From contig NZ_VWOJ01000004.1 in the NCBI RefSeq assembly GCF_008630495.1, forward strand, positions 185,784-249,783: a stretch of DNA of 64,000 bases, given 5' to 3'. The position numbers and the translations under genes were made by a program. Below the pieces are notes generated by a model. That model ran no database searches. It was not told the DNA's origin and saw only the letters and a list, made by a program, of their open reading frames with translations. The DNA is from Alkalicaulis satelles. Lineage in GTDB: Bacteria > Pseudomonadota > Alphaproteobacteria > Caulobacterales > Maricaulaceae. Every line of letters starts with the position of its first letter. The stretch's first letter is position 1. This document shows, piece by piece, positions 1 through 9,161 of this stretch.

Positions 1-891
1 ACCACCCAAACGCCGCCCTACGTGCTCAAGGCGGACGGCCTGGCGGGAGGCAAAGGCGTGGTGATCGCGCCCGATTTGGACACGGCGGTGCGCGAAGCCG
101 AAGCCATGCTGTCGGGCAAGTTCGGGGAGGCGGGCGCCGAACTGATCCTCGAGGAATTCATGGCGGGCGAGGAGGCCAGCGTCTTCGTCCTCACCGACGG
201 AGTGAACCGGCTGACCCTGCCGGCCTGCCAGGATCACAAGCGCCTTCTGGACGGCGATGAGGGGCCCAATACCGGCGGCATGGGCGCCTATGCGCCCGCC
301 CCGGTGATGACGCCCGCACTTCTGAGCGAAGTGGACGAGACCATCGCCGCGCCGATCATCGACGCGCTGGCCGAGGCCGGTCATCCCTATCAGGGGGTGC
401 TCTATATCGGCCTCATGATCACCGATGAGGGGCCGAAAGTCGTTGAATTCAATGTGCGTTTCGGCGATCCTGAGTGCCAGGTGCTGATGGCCTCGCTTAC
501 CGATGACATCGTCCCGGCGCTGCTGGCCTGCGCCACCGGGGGCATGCCCGCGCGCGATTTCGCCCGGCTCCTGCCCGAGCTTGACGCGGCGCAGCCGGCG
601 GCCTGCGTGGTGATGGCGAGCCCGGGTTATCCCGGCGCCTACGCCAAGGGCTCGGTCATTCGCAATATCAAGGCGGCGGACGCGGTCGAGGGCGTGACGG
701 TGTTTCACGCCGGAACCGGGGTCAATGAAGACGGCGACTGGATCGCCGCAGGCGGCCGGGTGCTGACCGTCACGGCCACGGGCGACACGCTCGAACAGGC
801 CGTGTCGCGCGCCTATCAGGCGGTGGACCTGATCGACTGGCCCGAGGGCCAGCACCGCAACGACATCGCCTGGCGTGCGCTCAAACGCTAG
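1..891 (+). CDS. purD: phosphoribosylamine-glycine ligase (GAR synthetase), 5'-truncated
   Basis: This enzyme performs the second step of de novo purine synthesis, joining glycine to phosphoribosylamine with ATP in the cytosol. The frame is open from base 1, so the gene starts before the window; 296 residues are visible of a family length near 425. Seen: the ATP-grasp glycine-rich loop GLAGGKGVV, then EEASVFVLTDG, GPNTGGMGAYAPAP and the metal/ATP-binding stretch EFNVRFGDPE. These are hallmark PurD segments. The gene ends only 6 bp from the convergent ClpP-like gene. Nothing in the visible part is degraded. Confidence 0.96.
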   Translation, partial: TTQTPPYVLKADGLAGGKGVVIAPDLDTAVREAEAMLSGKFGEAGAELILEEFMAGEEASVFVLTDGVNRLTLPACQDHKRLLDGDEGPNTGGMGAYAPAPVMTPALLSEVDETIAAPIIDALAEAGHPYQGVLYIGLMITDEGPKVVEFNVRFGDPECQVLMASLTDDIVPALLACATGGMPARDFARLLPELDAAQPAACVVMASPGYPGAYAKGSVIRNIKAADAVEGVTVFHAGTGVNEDGDWIAAGGRVLTVTATGDTLEQAVSRAYQAVDLIDWPEGQHRNDIAWRALKR

Positions 892-897
892 TTCCTG

Positions 898-1521
898 CTA
901 GCGCTTGATCTCGTCCTGGCGGCTGACGATCTTGTGGCACAGGCCGTATGCCACGGCGTCTTTCGCGGTCAGCCAGAAATCGCGGTCGGTGTCCTTCTCG
1001 ATGCGCGAGAGGGGCTGGCCGGTGGCGTCGGCGAAAATCTGGTTCAGCCGGTCGCGCATCATGCGCATCTCGCGCACTTGGATCTCGATATCGCTGGCCG
1101 GCCCGCCTGCGCCGCCCGACGGCTGGTGCAGCAGGAAGCGGGTGTTGGGCAGGCAGTAGCGGTCTTCTTTCTCCGCGCCCACGAAGATCAGCGCGCCTGC
1201 GCTCGCCACCCAGCCCGACCCCAGCGCGATCACGCGCGGTTTGATGAATTTCATGGTGTCATGGATCATGTCGCCGGACTCCACATGTCCACCCGGCGAG
1301 GAGATCACCATCAGGATGGGATCGTCCGATTTGGCCGCCAGCGCAAAGAGTTGCGCACAAACAGCGCGCGCGATCTTGTCGTTGATGCCGCCGGTGACGA
1401 GGATGGTGCGCGCCTCGAACAGCGCCTTGCCGACATGGTCGCCGGCGGGCTGGGCGTTCTTCTCGTCGCTGTCGTCCTCGTCGTCATTGCGAATCAGGCG
1501 GTCATCAAACGCGTAGGCCAT
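898..1521 (-). CDS. ClpP-family serine protease (ClpP2-like)
   Basis: A 207-residue ClpP/crotonase-fold peptidase, expected to be the proteolytic chamber partner of a Clp ATPase. Seen: SSPGGHV, the nucleophile region GSGWVASAGALIF (Ser), the His segment RFLLHQPSGG, and an Asp in KDTDRDFWL, so a Ser-His-Asp triad looks complete. It has an acidic N-terminus (RNDDEDDSDE) not typical of the main housekeeping ClpP, and no clpX or tig lies nearby, so this is probably a second, accessory ClpP. I chose the ATG at 1521 because GAGG lies about 8 bases upstream; an in-frame extension to 1584 lacks support. A ClpP-like self-compartmentalising protease of another subfamily cannot be excluded. Confidence 0.85.
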   Translation of the reverse strand: MAYAFDDRLIRNDDEDDSDEKNAQPAGDHVGKALFEARTILVTGGINDKIARAVCAQLFALAAKSDDPILMVISSPGGHVESGDMIHDTMKFIKPRVIALGSGWVASAGALIFVGAEKEDRYCLPNTRFLLHQPSGGAGGPASDIEIQVREMRMMRDRLNQIFADATGQPLSRIEKDTDRDFWLTAKDAVAYGLCHKIVSRQDEIKR

Positions 1522-1623
1522 CGCCGGTCCTCGTGACTGAAATGAACGGCGCTGCGGACGCGCGCCTTGAGTGAACTCTTGCAAGGGCTGAGCCTAGGGC
1601 GCGCCTCCCGGCGCGGCAAGGCG

Positions 1624-2361
1624 TCACCCCAGCGCTTCCAGCTGGCTGCGCAGGCGGTCCAGTTGCGCGGCGTCCGTGCCGCGCGCCACCAGAGCCACGC
1701 CGCGTCTCAGACCGCCGCCGGGCGCCTCTTCAAACCACGGATAGGAGCCCAGCGAGACCGACGGGTTATCCGCCGCCATGGCGCCCAGGCTTTCGGCGAT
1801 ATCGCCCTCGCGTATCCCCTCAAGCCGCACGGTGACGCTATGGGTCACCGCGCCGCCCTCAATGCGTGCCGCCACATCCTCCAGCATGCCCCGCGCGATC
1901 TTGGGAACCCCGGCCAGGACAAACACATTTTCGATCTGGAAGCCCGGCGCGCCGGTGACCGGATTGGCGATCAGGCTGGCCCCGTCCGGGATGCGCGCCA
2001 TACGCAGGCGGGCCGGGGTAATGTCGGTCTGCGAGCGCGCATACCACTCCTCCAGCACCTCCAGCGCATCCGCGCGCACATCAATGGCGCGCCCGAACGC
2101 AGCGGCCATGGCGTCGGCGGTGATGTCGTCATGGGTCGGACCGATCCCGCCGGTGGTGAAGACATAATCATAGGCCGCCGACAGCGCGCGCACCGCGTCC
2201 ACGATCACCGCCTGCTCGTCGGGCACCACACGCGCCTCGCGCACGCTGACGCCCAGCGGCTGCAGGAATTCGGCGATCTGGGAGAGATTGGCGTCCTTGG
2301 TGCGGCCCGACAGGACTTCATCGCCGATCAGCAGCACGGCGGCGCTCACCTCGCACTTCAT
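1624..2361 (-). CDS. CinA-type competence/damage-inducible protein A domain (MoaB/Mog fold)
   Basis: A 245-residue protein consisting of the molybdopterin-binding (MoCF) fold found at the N-terminus of CinA. Seen: an N-terminal AAVLLIGDEVLSGRTKDAN segment and the signature TTGGIGPTHDDITADAM. The C-terminal nicotinamide-mononucleotide deamidase domain of full CinA is absent, which matches the short alphaproteobacterial form. The exact substrate is unknown; NMN/ADP-ribose-type nucleotide hydrolysis has been linked to the family. The start at 2361 has GAGG about 9 bases upstream. The gene is divergent from sfsA. Confidence 0.88.
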   Translation of the reverse strand: MKCEVSAAVLLIGDEVLSGRTKDANLSQIAEFLQPLGVSVREARVVPDEQAVIVDAVRALSAAYDYVFTTGGIGPTHDDITADAMAAAFGRAIDVRADALEVLEEWYARSQTDITPARLRMARIPDGASLIANPVTGAPGFQIENVFVLAGVPKIARGMLEDVAARIEGGAVTHSVTVRLEGIREGDIAESLGAMAADNPSVSLGSYPWFEEAPGGGLRRGVALVARGTDAAQLDRLRSQLEALG

Positions 2362-2432
2362 GACACCATCCTCACTTGCCGGGGCCGGGCAGGCGATTAT
2401 GGTCCGTTCCGTCCGTTGCGCCAGAGCTGATC

Positions 2433-3131
2433 ATGCAATTGCCGCCCCTGACCGAAGCGCGCCTGTTGCGGCGCTACAAGCGCTTTCTCGCCGATGTGGA
2501 CATCCCCGGCGTGGGGCTGGCGGTGGCCCATTGTCCCAATCCGGGCGCCATGACGGGGCTCGCCGCGCGTGGCGCGCGCTGCTGGCTCTCGCGTCATGAC
2601 AGCCCCACGCGCAAGCTCTCCTGGACGCTGGAGATCGTGGAGGCCGACGGCGTGCTTGTGGGCATCAACACGAATCTGCCCAACGCCCTGGCCGAGGAGG
2701 CGATTCATGCTGGCGTCATCGCAGAGCTCTCAGGCTATGAGCATGTGCGCCGCGAGGCGGCGCTGGGGGCGAACTCGCGCATCGATTTCCTGATGGAAGG
2801 CGAGGGCTGGCCACGCACCTGGGTGGAGGTCAAGAACGTGCACCTGATGCGACAGCCGGGTCTGGCCGAGTTTCCCGACAGCGTCACCGCACGCGGGGCC
2901 AAGCATCTGGCCGAGCTGGCGGCCCGCGCCCGGGCGGGCGAGCGCGCCGTGCAGCTGTTCGTGATCCAGCGCGCCGATTGCGAGCGCTTTTCCATCGCCG
3001 GCGATATCGACCCGGCCTATCAGAGGGCGCTCGCGTCGGCCTTGAGCGACGGGGTGGAGGCGCTGGCCTATGCCTGCGATGTGAGCGTGGAGGCGATCAC
3101 CCTCGCCCGGCCGGTGGAGCTGGTATTATGA
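2433..3131 (+). CDS. sfsA: SfsA family DNA/RNA nuclease-like protein
   Basis: A 232-residue SfsA homolog, the usual length for the family. Seen: RRYKRFLADV near the N-terminus, HCPNPGAMTG, the SRIDFLMEG segment and TWVEVKNVHL, which carry the acidic/Lys residues of the PD-(D/E)XK-like nuclease fold, and VTARGAKHLAEL. The protein was named for a sugar-fermentation stimulation phenotype in E. coli; nuclease activity is inferred for the family. The ATG at 2433 begins MQLPPLTEA; residues upstream in frame do not look like SfsA. Its stop overlaps the next gene in an ATGA arrangement, so the two are probably cotranslated. Confidence 0.93.
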   Translation: MQLPPLTEARLLRRYKRFLADVDIPGVGLAVAHCPNPGAMTGLAARGARCWLSRHDSPTRKLSWTLEIVEADGVLVGINTNLPNALAEEAIHAGVIAELSGYEHVRREAALGANSRIDFLMEGEGWPRTWVEVKNVHLMRQPGLAEFPDSVTARGAKHLAELAARARAGERAVQLFVIQRADCERFSIAGDIDPAYQRALASALSDGVEALAYACDVSVEAITLARPVELVL

Positions 3132-3610
3132 GTGAGACCGGATGGGATCTGCCGTCGCCCTTCATCCACCGAGTGGCCGCAACATCATCCGATATCGATA
3201 TTTTCGGCCACGCCAATAACGCCGTCTATCTGCGCTGGGCCGACGAGACCGCCTGGGCGCACTGGGAGAGCTGCGGCCTCACCCGCCAGCACTGCCTGGA
3301 TGAAGACCGGGGCATGGCGATCCTGCGCACCGAGGCCGATTATCTCGGCCATATACGCGGCGGCGAGGCGATTGACTGCGCGGTCTGGATCGCGCGCTCG
3401 GACGGACGCCTGCGCGCCGAGCGCTGGTATCAGTTCCGCCGCGCCGATACGGGCGAGACCGTGTTCCGCGCGGTCACGAAACTGGTCTGCTTCCAGCTCT
3501 CCACGGGGCGCCCGGCGCGCATGACGGCGTCCTTTGCGAGCCATTACGCCAGGCCGCCTGCGGCATTGACCGCAACGGCGGACGCGCTCATGACCAAATT
3601 GACACGTTGA
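3128..3610 (+). CDS. acyl-CoA thioesterase, hotdog (4HBT) family
   Basis: A 160-residue single hotdog-fold protein. Seen: the 4HBT signature SDIDIFGHANNAVYLRWADE, in which the Asp and the HANN segment fit the catalytic helix region, followed by a small beta-rich body. It probably hydrolyses acyl-CoA thioesters (YbgC/FadM-like); the natural substrate cannot be told from sequence. The ATG at 3128 overlaps the sfsA stop (ATGA), which fixes the start and suggests one transcript with sfsA. Confidence 0.88.
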   Translation: MSETGWDLPSPFIHRVAATSSDIDIFGHANNAVYLRWADETAWAHWESCGLTRQHCLDEDRGMAILRTEADYLGHIRGGEAIDCAVWIARSDGRLRAERWYQFRRADTGETVFRAVTKLVCFQLSTGRPARMTASFASHYARPPAALTATADALMTKLTR

Positions 3611-3665
3611 GAGTGGCGTTCGCCTTCCTATGGTGCGCGCCGGTTTGACCCGCAGGAGCCATCTC

Positions 3666-5258
3666 ATGCTGCGCCGTTCGCTGATTCTCGCCGCCGCCCT
3701 GGCGGTGTCCGCCTGTTCCCTCACCGCCGCGCCCGAGCCGCGTGCGCTGGATGTGACGCCGGGCGCAGTGGAGGCCCATATCCTCTTCCTCGCCGATGAC
3801 CTGATGGAAGGGCGCGAGGCGGGTACGCGCGGCTATGGGCTGGCGGCCAATTATGTGGAGGCGCAATTTCGCCTGATCGGGCTGGAGCCCGGCGGCGAGG
3901 AGGGCTATCGCGCCGGCGTGCCGCTGCAGACCCTGACCGCGCTGGCCGAGCATGCCGGACTGTCCATTGATGGCCAGGCGTTTGAAATGGGCCAGGATTT
4001 CGTGGTCGCCGCCCATGCCGTCCATGACCGCAGCTCTGTGGAAGCTGGCGCCGTGTTCGCAGGCTACGGCATAACCGCCCCGGGCCTGGGGCTGGATGAC
4101 TATGCCGGGCTGGACATGGCCGGCCAGATCGCGGTGGTGCTGGCTGGCGCGCCCGAGGGCTTGCCCTCGGATGTGGCGGCCCATCTCAACAGCCCGCTGA
4201 CCAAGGCCGAATTTGCAGCGCACGCAGGCGCTGCGGGGCTTATCATCATCCCGGCTGAGGGCCTGACGCGCTGGTCCTTCCGGCGCATGGCGCCCATGGC
4301 CGGCCGTTCCTCCATGACCACCGCCGCCGCCGCTGCGCCCGAAAGCCTGCGGGTGACGGCCTATGTCTCCGATGAAACCGCAGGGCATCTGTTCGCCAAT
4401 GCGCCGCGCGCCTTTGAAGACGTGGTCGAGGCGGCCCGGCGCGGCGAACGGCTGGAGGGTTTTGCGCTGAATACCGCTTTGACCATGTCCCAGGGCACGG
4501 CGCGCGAAACCATCCATGACGACAATGTGGTGGGGCTCCTGCCCGGATCCGATCCGGCGCTGGCCGATGAGGCGGTGATCGTTACAGCACACCTCGACCA
4601 TATCGGCGTCTGCCGCCCCATGGCCGAGGACCCGATCTGCAATGGCGCACTGGATAACGCGTCTGGCGTCTCAATCATGATCGAGACGGCGCGCGCCCTG
4701 ACCGCCGGGCCGCAGCTGTCCCGCCCGGTGGTGTTCATCGCCCTGGCCGCTGAAGAGAAAGGGCTTCTGGGCGCGGCCCATATCGCCGCCAACCCGACCC
4801 CGGCCATGGGCCGCATGGCCGCCAACGTCAATCTGGACATGCCCGTCATCCTCTATGAATTCGAGGACGTGATCGCGTTCGGCGCCGAGCATTCCAGTCT
4901 GGGCCCGGTGGCCGAGGCCGCCGCCGCGTCGCGCGGGGTGCGCCTGTCGCCCGATCCGATCCCGGAACAATCGCTCTTCGTGCGCTCTGACCATTATCAT
5001 TTCGTGCGCGCTGGCGTGCCCTCGCTATTTCTGATGACCGGCTTCTCCAGCCCGGACCCGGAACATGATGAAGGCCGCGGCTTCATGGGCTTCCTGTCGG
5101 GCAATTACCACCAGCCCGGCGATGATCTCAGCCAGCCCCTGCGCTTTGATCAGGGCGCCAAGTTCGCCAATATCAATCTGGCGATCATCCAGGCCATCGC
5201 CAATGCGCCCGAAGCCCCGCGCTGGAATTCAGACAGCTTTTTCGCCGGTCAGCGCTAG
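3666..5258 (+). CDS. M28 family zinc metallopeptidase, predicted lipoprotein
   Basis: A 530-residue secreted aminopeptidase-like protein. The N-terminus MLRRSLILAAALAVSACS is a lipoprotein signal with lipobox AVSAC, so it is expected to be anchored at a membrane and face the periplasm. A PA-type insert (about residues 120-230) precedes the catalytic domain. Zinc ligands are visible in order: VTAHLDHIG (His, Asp), GALDNASGV (Asp), ALAAEEKGLLG (Glu-Glu), NVNLDMP (Asp) and SDHYHF (His). The ATG at 3666 has AGGAG 6-8 bases upstream; longer in-frame starts would break the signal peptide. Substrate is unknown. Confidence 0.9.
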   Translation: MLRRSLILAAALAVSACSLTAAPEPRALDVTPGAVEAHILFLADDLMEGREAGTRGYGLAANYVEAQFRLIGLEPGGEEGYRAGVPLQTLTALAEHAGLSIDGQAFEMGQDFVVAAHAVHDRSSVEAGAVFAGYGITAPGLGLDDYAGLDMAGQIAVVLAGAPEGLPSDVAAHLNSPLTKAEFAAHAGAAGLIIIPAEGLTRWSFRRMAPMAGRSSMTTAAAAAPESLRVTAYVSDETAGHLFANAPRAFEDVVEAARRGERLEGFALNTALTMSQGTARETIHDDNVVGLLPGSDPALADEAVIVTAHLDHIGVCRPMAEDPICNGALDNASGVSIMIETARALTAGPQLSRPVVFIALAAEEKGLLGAAHIAANPTPAMGRMAANVNLDMPVILYEFEDVIAFGAEHSSLGPVAEAAAASRGVRLSPDPIPEQSLFVRSDHYHFVRAGVPSLFLMTGFSSPDPEHDEGRGFMGFLSGNYHQPGDDLSQPLRFDQGAKFANINLAIIQAIANAPEAPRWNSDSFFAGQR

Positions 5259-5335
5259 ACAGCTGCTGCGCCCCCGGTTCCCCTGAGCGGCGCAATTGCG
5301 TATATCCAACTGTATATCTGTTGGAGGCATGACGC

Positions 5336-6184
5336 GTGAACGACGGCGGACTGGATATGGATCTGGACCTTGAGCTTGATCTGGACGCGGCGCCGCGCCG
5401 CGATGGCCACATTAAGCGGCATGCGCCTTCAGACTTCGAGGGCATGCGCAAGGCGGGCCGGCTGGCGGCTTCGGCGCTGGACATGCTGACCGAACATGTA
5501 CGCCCGGGCGTGACCACCCAGGAGATCGATGACCGGGTCCGCGAGTATTTTCTCAGCCATGGCGCGCGCCCGGCCACCCTGTTCTACAAGGGCTATACCA
5601 AGTCCAGCTGCACCTCGGTCAATCACGTGGTCTGCCACGGCATTCCCAATGAGAAACCGCTAAAAGACGGCGATATCGTCAATATCGACGTCACCTGCAT
5701 TCTCGAGGGCTGGCATGGCGATACCAGCCGCATGTTTCCGGTGGGCGATGTGCGCCGCAAGGCTGAGCGTCTGGTGGAAGTGACCTATGAGGCGATGATG
5801 CGCGGCATCGCCGAGATCAAGCCCGGCGCCACGTTTGGCGATATCGGCTGGGCGATCCAGTCCTATGCCGAAAGCCAGCGCTGCTCCGTGGTGCGCGATT
5901 TCTGCGGCCATGGCATCGGGCGGCTGTTCCATGACGCGCCCAATGTGCTGCACTTCGGCGAGCCGGGTTACGGCCCGGTGCTGGAAGAGGGCATGTTCTT
6001 CACCGTGGAGCCCATGCTCAACGCCGGCAAGCCGGGGGTGAAGGTGCTGGGCGATGGCTGGACGGCGGTGACCCGCGACAAGTCCCTGTCGGCCCAGTTT
6101 GAACACACGGTGGGGGTGACGGCGGACGGGGTGGAGATATTCACCCGCTCGCCTGCGGGGCTTGATTGCCCGCCCTGGCGGTAG
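5336..6184 (+). CDS. map: methionine aminopeptidase type I
   Basis: Removes the N-terminal methionine from nascent proteins in the cytosol. It has 282 residues, slightly longer than usual because of an Asp/Leu-rich N-terminal tail (MDLDLELDLDAAP). The pita-bread metal ligands are visible: NIDVTCILEGWHGDTSRMF (Asp, Asp), GHGIGRLFH (His), FTVEPML (Glu) and FEHTVGVT (final Glu). Key substrate His lies in VVCHGIPNE. The GTG start at 5336 is preceded by GGAGG at 5323-5327; an ATG at 5356 would also give a full catalytic domain. A short direct repeat TATATC lies just upstream at 5301-5318. Confidence 0.95.
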   Translation: MNDGGLDMDLDLELDLDAAPRRDGHIKRHAPSDFEGMRKAGRLAASALDMLTEHVRPGVTTQEIDDRVREYFLSHGARPATLFYKGYTKSSCTSVNHVVCHGIPNEKPLKDGDIVNIDVTCILEGWHGDTSRMFPVGDVRRKAERLVEVTYEAMMRGIAEIKPGATFGDIGWAIQSYAESQRCSVVRDFCGHGIGRLFHDAPNVLHFGEPGYGPVLEEGMFFTVEPMLNAGKPGVKVLGDGWTAVTRDKSLSAQFEHTVGVTADGVEIFTRSPAGLDCPPWR

Positions 6185-6209
6185 ACTCTCTTAGTTCAGA
6201 ACACAGGAT

Positions 6210-6239
6210 GGGCGGAGCGCCGGAGCCCTCCGCCCGTTT
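6210..6239 (+). terminator. rho-independent terminator after map
   Basis: An 8-bp perfect stem GGGCGGAG/CTCCGCCC with a 10-base loop is followed by GTTTG. It lies between the end of map and the convergent crystallin gene. The T-run is short, so efficiency is uncertain. Confidence 0.6.
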
Positions 6240-6246
6240 GCCGTGA

Positions 6247-7191
6247 TCAGCGTATGCACAGCACGTCGACGAGGACGTTGCCGCCTTGCTGGCGCCGGCC
6301 GTCACCCACATGGATCACCGGTCCGCGCCAGCTTTCAGACGTGAACCAGGCCGCACGGTTCAGGCCTGCGCGCCGGCACATCTGATCGGCGGCGGGTTGA
6401 CCACAGCGCGATCCGGGCGTGATGCACGCGGCGATCGCCGCGCCTTGCAGCTCGGGGCGCGCATAGAAGCGCGAGGTGACGCCCAGGGCGGCCCCTTCGA
6501 TCCCGCCCGGTGAGGCACCCCAGCCCGGTGCGCCACCGCCCCAGCCGGGGTCCGGCTGGCTCTGGGGCAAGCCGTCAGGGGTGGCCGAGCTAATAATGCC
6601 ATTCATACGGAAGCGCGCGAGATCGCCGCTATTGCGGTCCAGCTCCACGCATCGGCCGCGATAGTTGATGTGTTCGCACAGCGTCCAGCTGCCCGAATGC
6701 ACCTCCACCGAGCGCGGCATGTCGTTGAAATTGATGCGGGTGAAATTGTCCTCGGCGCGCGTCAGCGTCACCGACCGCCCGGTATAATCCGGGCCGGACC
6801 ACAGCGTGATGCCGCGGCGGGAGTCCGGGCGCTGGCGGTGGATGGCGCGCACCGAGCTGATCTCGTTATTCATCCGCCCTGTGAACTGGGCGATGTCGCC
6901 GGTCAGCGACAGACAGGTTCCGCGATAATCGGCGTGCTCGCACACCTCCCACTGACCGCCCTCGACCCGGGCCGAGCTGGCCCGGTCATTGAAATTGATC
7001 CAAGCGAAATTGGGCGCATCGCCATCAATGCGGATTGAGCGGCCCTGGAAATTGGCCTGTTCGTACAGCACGATAGCGGGCCGGTCAGAGCCGCGGTCAG
7101 GACCGCGTCCGCCTCTCTGGGCGTCAGCCGCGCTGGTGGCGGCGAAAGCCACAGCCGCGGCTGCGGCGCAAAGGCGCATGAAAGTGGACAT
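6247..7191 (-). CDS. secreted beta/gamma-crystallin family protein, two domains
   Basis: A 314-residue exported protein. A signal peptide (MRLCAAAAAVAFAATSAADA) is followed by four Greek-key motifs forming two crystallin domains: YEQANFQGRSIRI, CEHADYRGTCLSL, WSGPDYTGRSVTL and CEHINYRGRCVEL. Calcium-type motifs of the form (N/D)(N/D)xx(S/T)S occur in domain 1 (NDRASS and NNEISS); domain 2 has degenerate versions (NDMPRS, NGIISS). After a Gly/Pro-rich linker the C-terminal 90 residues carry five cysteines and resemble no family I know. The start at 7191 has AGGAG about 9 bases upstream. A structural or calcium-binding envelope role is inference. Confidence 0.85.
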   Translation of the reverse strand: MSTFMRLCAAAAAVAFAATSAADAQRGGRGPDRGSDRPAIVLYEQANFQGRSIRIDGDAPNFAWINFNDRASSARVEGGQWEVCEHADYRGTCLSLTGDIAQFTGRMNNEISSVRAIHRQRPDSRRGITLWSGPDYTGRSVTLTRAEDNFTRINFNDMPRSVEVHSGSWTLCEHINYRGRCVELDRNSGDLARFRMNGIISSATPDGLPQSQPDPGWGGGAPGWGASPGGIEGAALGVTSRFYARPELQGAAIAACITPGSRCGQPAADQMCRRAGLNRAAWFTSESWRGPVIHVGDGRRQQGGNVLVDVLCIR

Positions 7192-7298
7192 GATCGGTCA
7201 CTCCTGTCTGGTCAACAGAAGCGAGCTAGCTCCAGCCCCGTTGAACTGGCGATGAATTCGCCGGGGGGCGGACGTTCATGTCGAGCAATTTGAGGGCG

Positions 7299-9065
7299 TT
7301 AGTAGCCTTGGGCGGCTCCGTCCGTGCGCATCTCGCTGGCGCCGTGCAGCACGCCCGTGCGCGGTTCGCGCCAGATGCCCTGATAGCCGCCAAAGGAGCG
7401 GTCCCCGGGGCGGATCACATGGCCGCGCGCAGCCAGTTCCTGACGCACCGCTTCGGGCACGCCGCGCTCGACGAACACCTCGCCCAGACCGGCCTCATCG
7501 CCAATCCGGCCCACTTCCGAGCTGGAGCCGTCATGGCGCCAGCGCGCCGCATCACCGGCTTCCTGAACATTGAGGCCGTAATCGAGCATATTGACCAGTA
7601 TCTGCACATGGCCCTGGGGCTGCATGGCGCCGCCCATCACGCCAAAGCTCATCACCGCCTCACCGTCACGGGTGACCATGGCCGGGATGATGGTATGGAA
7701 GGGCAGCTTGCCCGGCGCATAGACGTTGGGGTGATCGGGATCGAGGCTGAACAGCTCGCCGCGGTTCTGCAGCATGAAGCCCAGCCCGTCCGGCACCAGT
7801 CCTGAACCCATACCGCGGAAGTTCGACTGGATCAGCGAGACCATCATGCCGCTGGAATCGGCCACCGTGAGATAGGTCGTATCAGCGCTCTCCAGAATAG
7901 CCGGATCGCCTGCCGCCACCGTTTCCATCGCCCGGTCCATAGCGATCAACGCGCGGCGGGTGTCGGCGTACTCGTCCGTCAGAAGCGCGCGCGGATCGAT
8001 ATCCATGAAGGCCGGGTCGGCGTAGAAGCGCGCCCGGTCCTCGAAGGCCAGCCGCTTGGCCTCGATCATCACATGCAGGGCATCTGCGCTCATGAAGCCC
8101 ATCTCCGCCAGGTCATAGTCCTTGAGGATGTTGAGCATCTGCAGGGCGGCGATGCCCTGGCCCTGGGGCGGCAGCTCCCACACGTCATAGCCCCTGTAAT
8201 TCACGCTCAGCGGCTCGATCCAGTCCGAGCGGTGGGCGGCGAGATCCTCCGCGCTGAGCCAGCCGCCGATCGTGCGCATATAGGCGTCGATCGTCTGGGC
8301 GATTTCGCCCTGGTAATACGCCTCGCGCCCGCCTTCAGCGAGCAGGCGGTAGGTGCGCGCCAGATCCGGGTTGCGAAACACCTCCCCCTCCACCGGCGCC
8401 GCGCCGTCGGGCGTGTAATAGGTGGCGCGGGCGTTGGCGAGCTCCTCGATTTCGCCATTGGCGTAGCGCTGTTCCAGGATGCGCATATTGCGCGCCCAGT
8501 AGAAGGCGATGGTTTTGGAGACCGGGAAGCCGCCTTCCGCGTAGGTAATGGCCGGGTCCAGCACCTCGCTCATGGGCAGGCGTCCGAAGCGCTCATGCAT
8601 CTCGAACCAGCCGTCCACCGCGCCGGGAACCGACACCGCCAGCGCGCCCAGCGGCGGAATGGCGCCGGTTTCGCCCGAGCGCTCCACGACCGTCTCAAAA
8701 TCCAGCGACATGGGCGAGCGGCCCGCCGCGTTGAGGCCATAGACCTGACGGGTCTCAGGGTCCCACACGATGGCGAAGAGATCGCCGCCTATGCCATTGC
8801 CCACCGGCTCCATGAGGCCCAGCGCCGCGTTGGCGGCGATGGCCGCGTCCACCGCGCTGCCGCCCTTCTTGAGGATGTCGATCGCCACCTGGGTCGCCAG
8901 CGGCTGGGAGGTGGCGGCCATGCCGTTCGTTGCGACCACCGGCGAGCGCCCGACGAAATGATCGCCGGTGACGCGTTCTCCGGGATGGAAAGTCTGTGCG
9001 CCGGCCATGTCGCCAAAGACGGAAAAACTCATGGCGGCGGCTCCTGCAGCGATCATGCGGATCAT
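7299..9065 (-). CDS. ggt: gamma-glutamyltransferase (glutathione hydrolase)
   Basis: A 588-residue periplasmic Ntn-hydrolase that splits gamma-glutamyl bonds, for example in glutathione. Seen: a signal peptide, the large-subunit motif GLNAAGRSP, PLGALAVSVPGAVDGW, and the autoprocessing site before the catalytic Thr in DTTYLTVADSSGMMVSLIQS. Late segments MLQNRGELFSL and FGVMGGAMQPQGH are typical of the small subunit. The ATG at 9065 (MIRMIAAG) has GGAG 8 bases upstream, so I prefer it to the upstream GTG at 9074. The gene stands alone, convergent with nothing and facing the same way as asmA. Confidence 0.93.
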   Translation of the reverse strand: MIRMIAAGAAAMSFSVFGDMAGAQTFHPGERVTGDHFVGRSPVVATNGMAATSQPLATQVAIDILKKGGSAVDAAIAANAALGLMEPVGNGIGGDLFAIVWDPETRQVYGLNAAGRSPMSLDFETVVERSGETGAIPPLGALAVSVPGAVDGWFEMHERFGRLPMSEVLDPAITYAEGGFPVSKTIAFYWARNMRILEQRYANGEIEELANARATYYTPDGAAPVEGEVFRNPDLARTYRLLAEGGREAYYQGEIAQTIDAYMRTIGGWLSAEDLAAHRSDWIEPLSVNYRGYDVWELPPQGQGIAALQMLNILKDYDLAEMGFMSADALHVMIEAKRLAFEDRARFYADPAFMDIDPRALLTDEYADTRRALIAMDRAMETVAAGDPAILESADTTYLTVADSSGMMVSLIQSNFRGMGSGLVPDGLGFMLQNRGELFSLDPDHPNVYAPGKLPFHTIIPAMVTRDGEAVMSFGVMGGAMQPQGHVQILVNMLDYGLNVQEAGDAARWRHDGSSSEVGRIGDEAGLGEVFVERGVPEAVRQELAARGHVIRPGDRSFGGYQGIWREPRTGVLHGASEMRTDGAAQGY

Positions 9066-9161
9066 GGCGAACACTCCTGCCCTGGGCGCGCCAGCTCAGG
9101 CTGGCGCGGATTTGCGAGGCAGTAGATAGCCTTAATCTACAGCGATCAAGCTCAGGCCCGG

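Noticed and set aside
886..903. Perfect palindrome CGCTAG-N6-CTAGCG formed by the two convergent stop codons of purD and the ClpP-like gene
   Set aside because: The 6-bp stem is short and no T-run follows on either strand, so I do not call a terminator.
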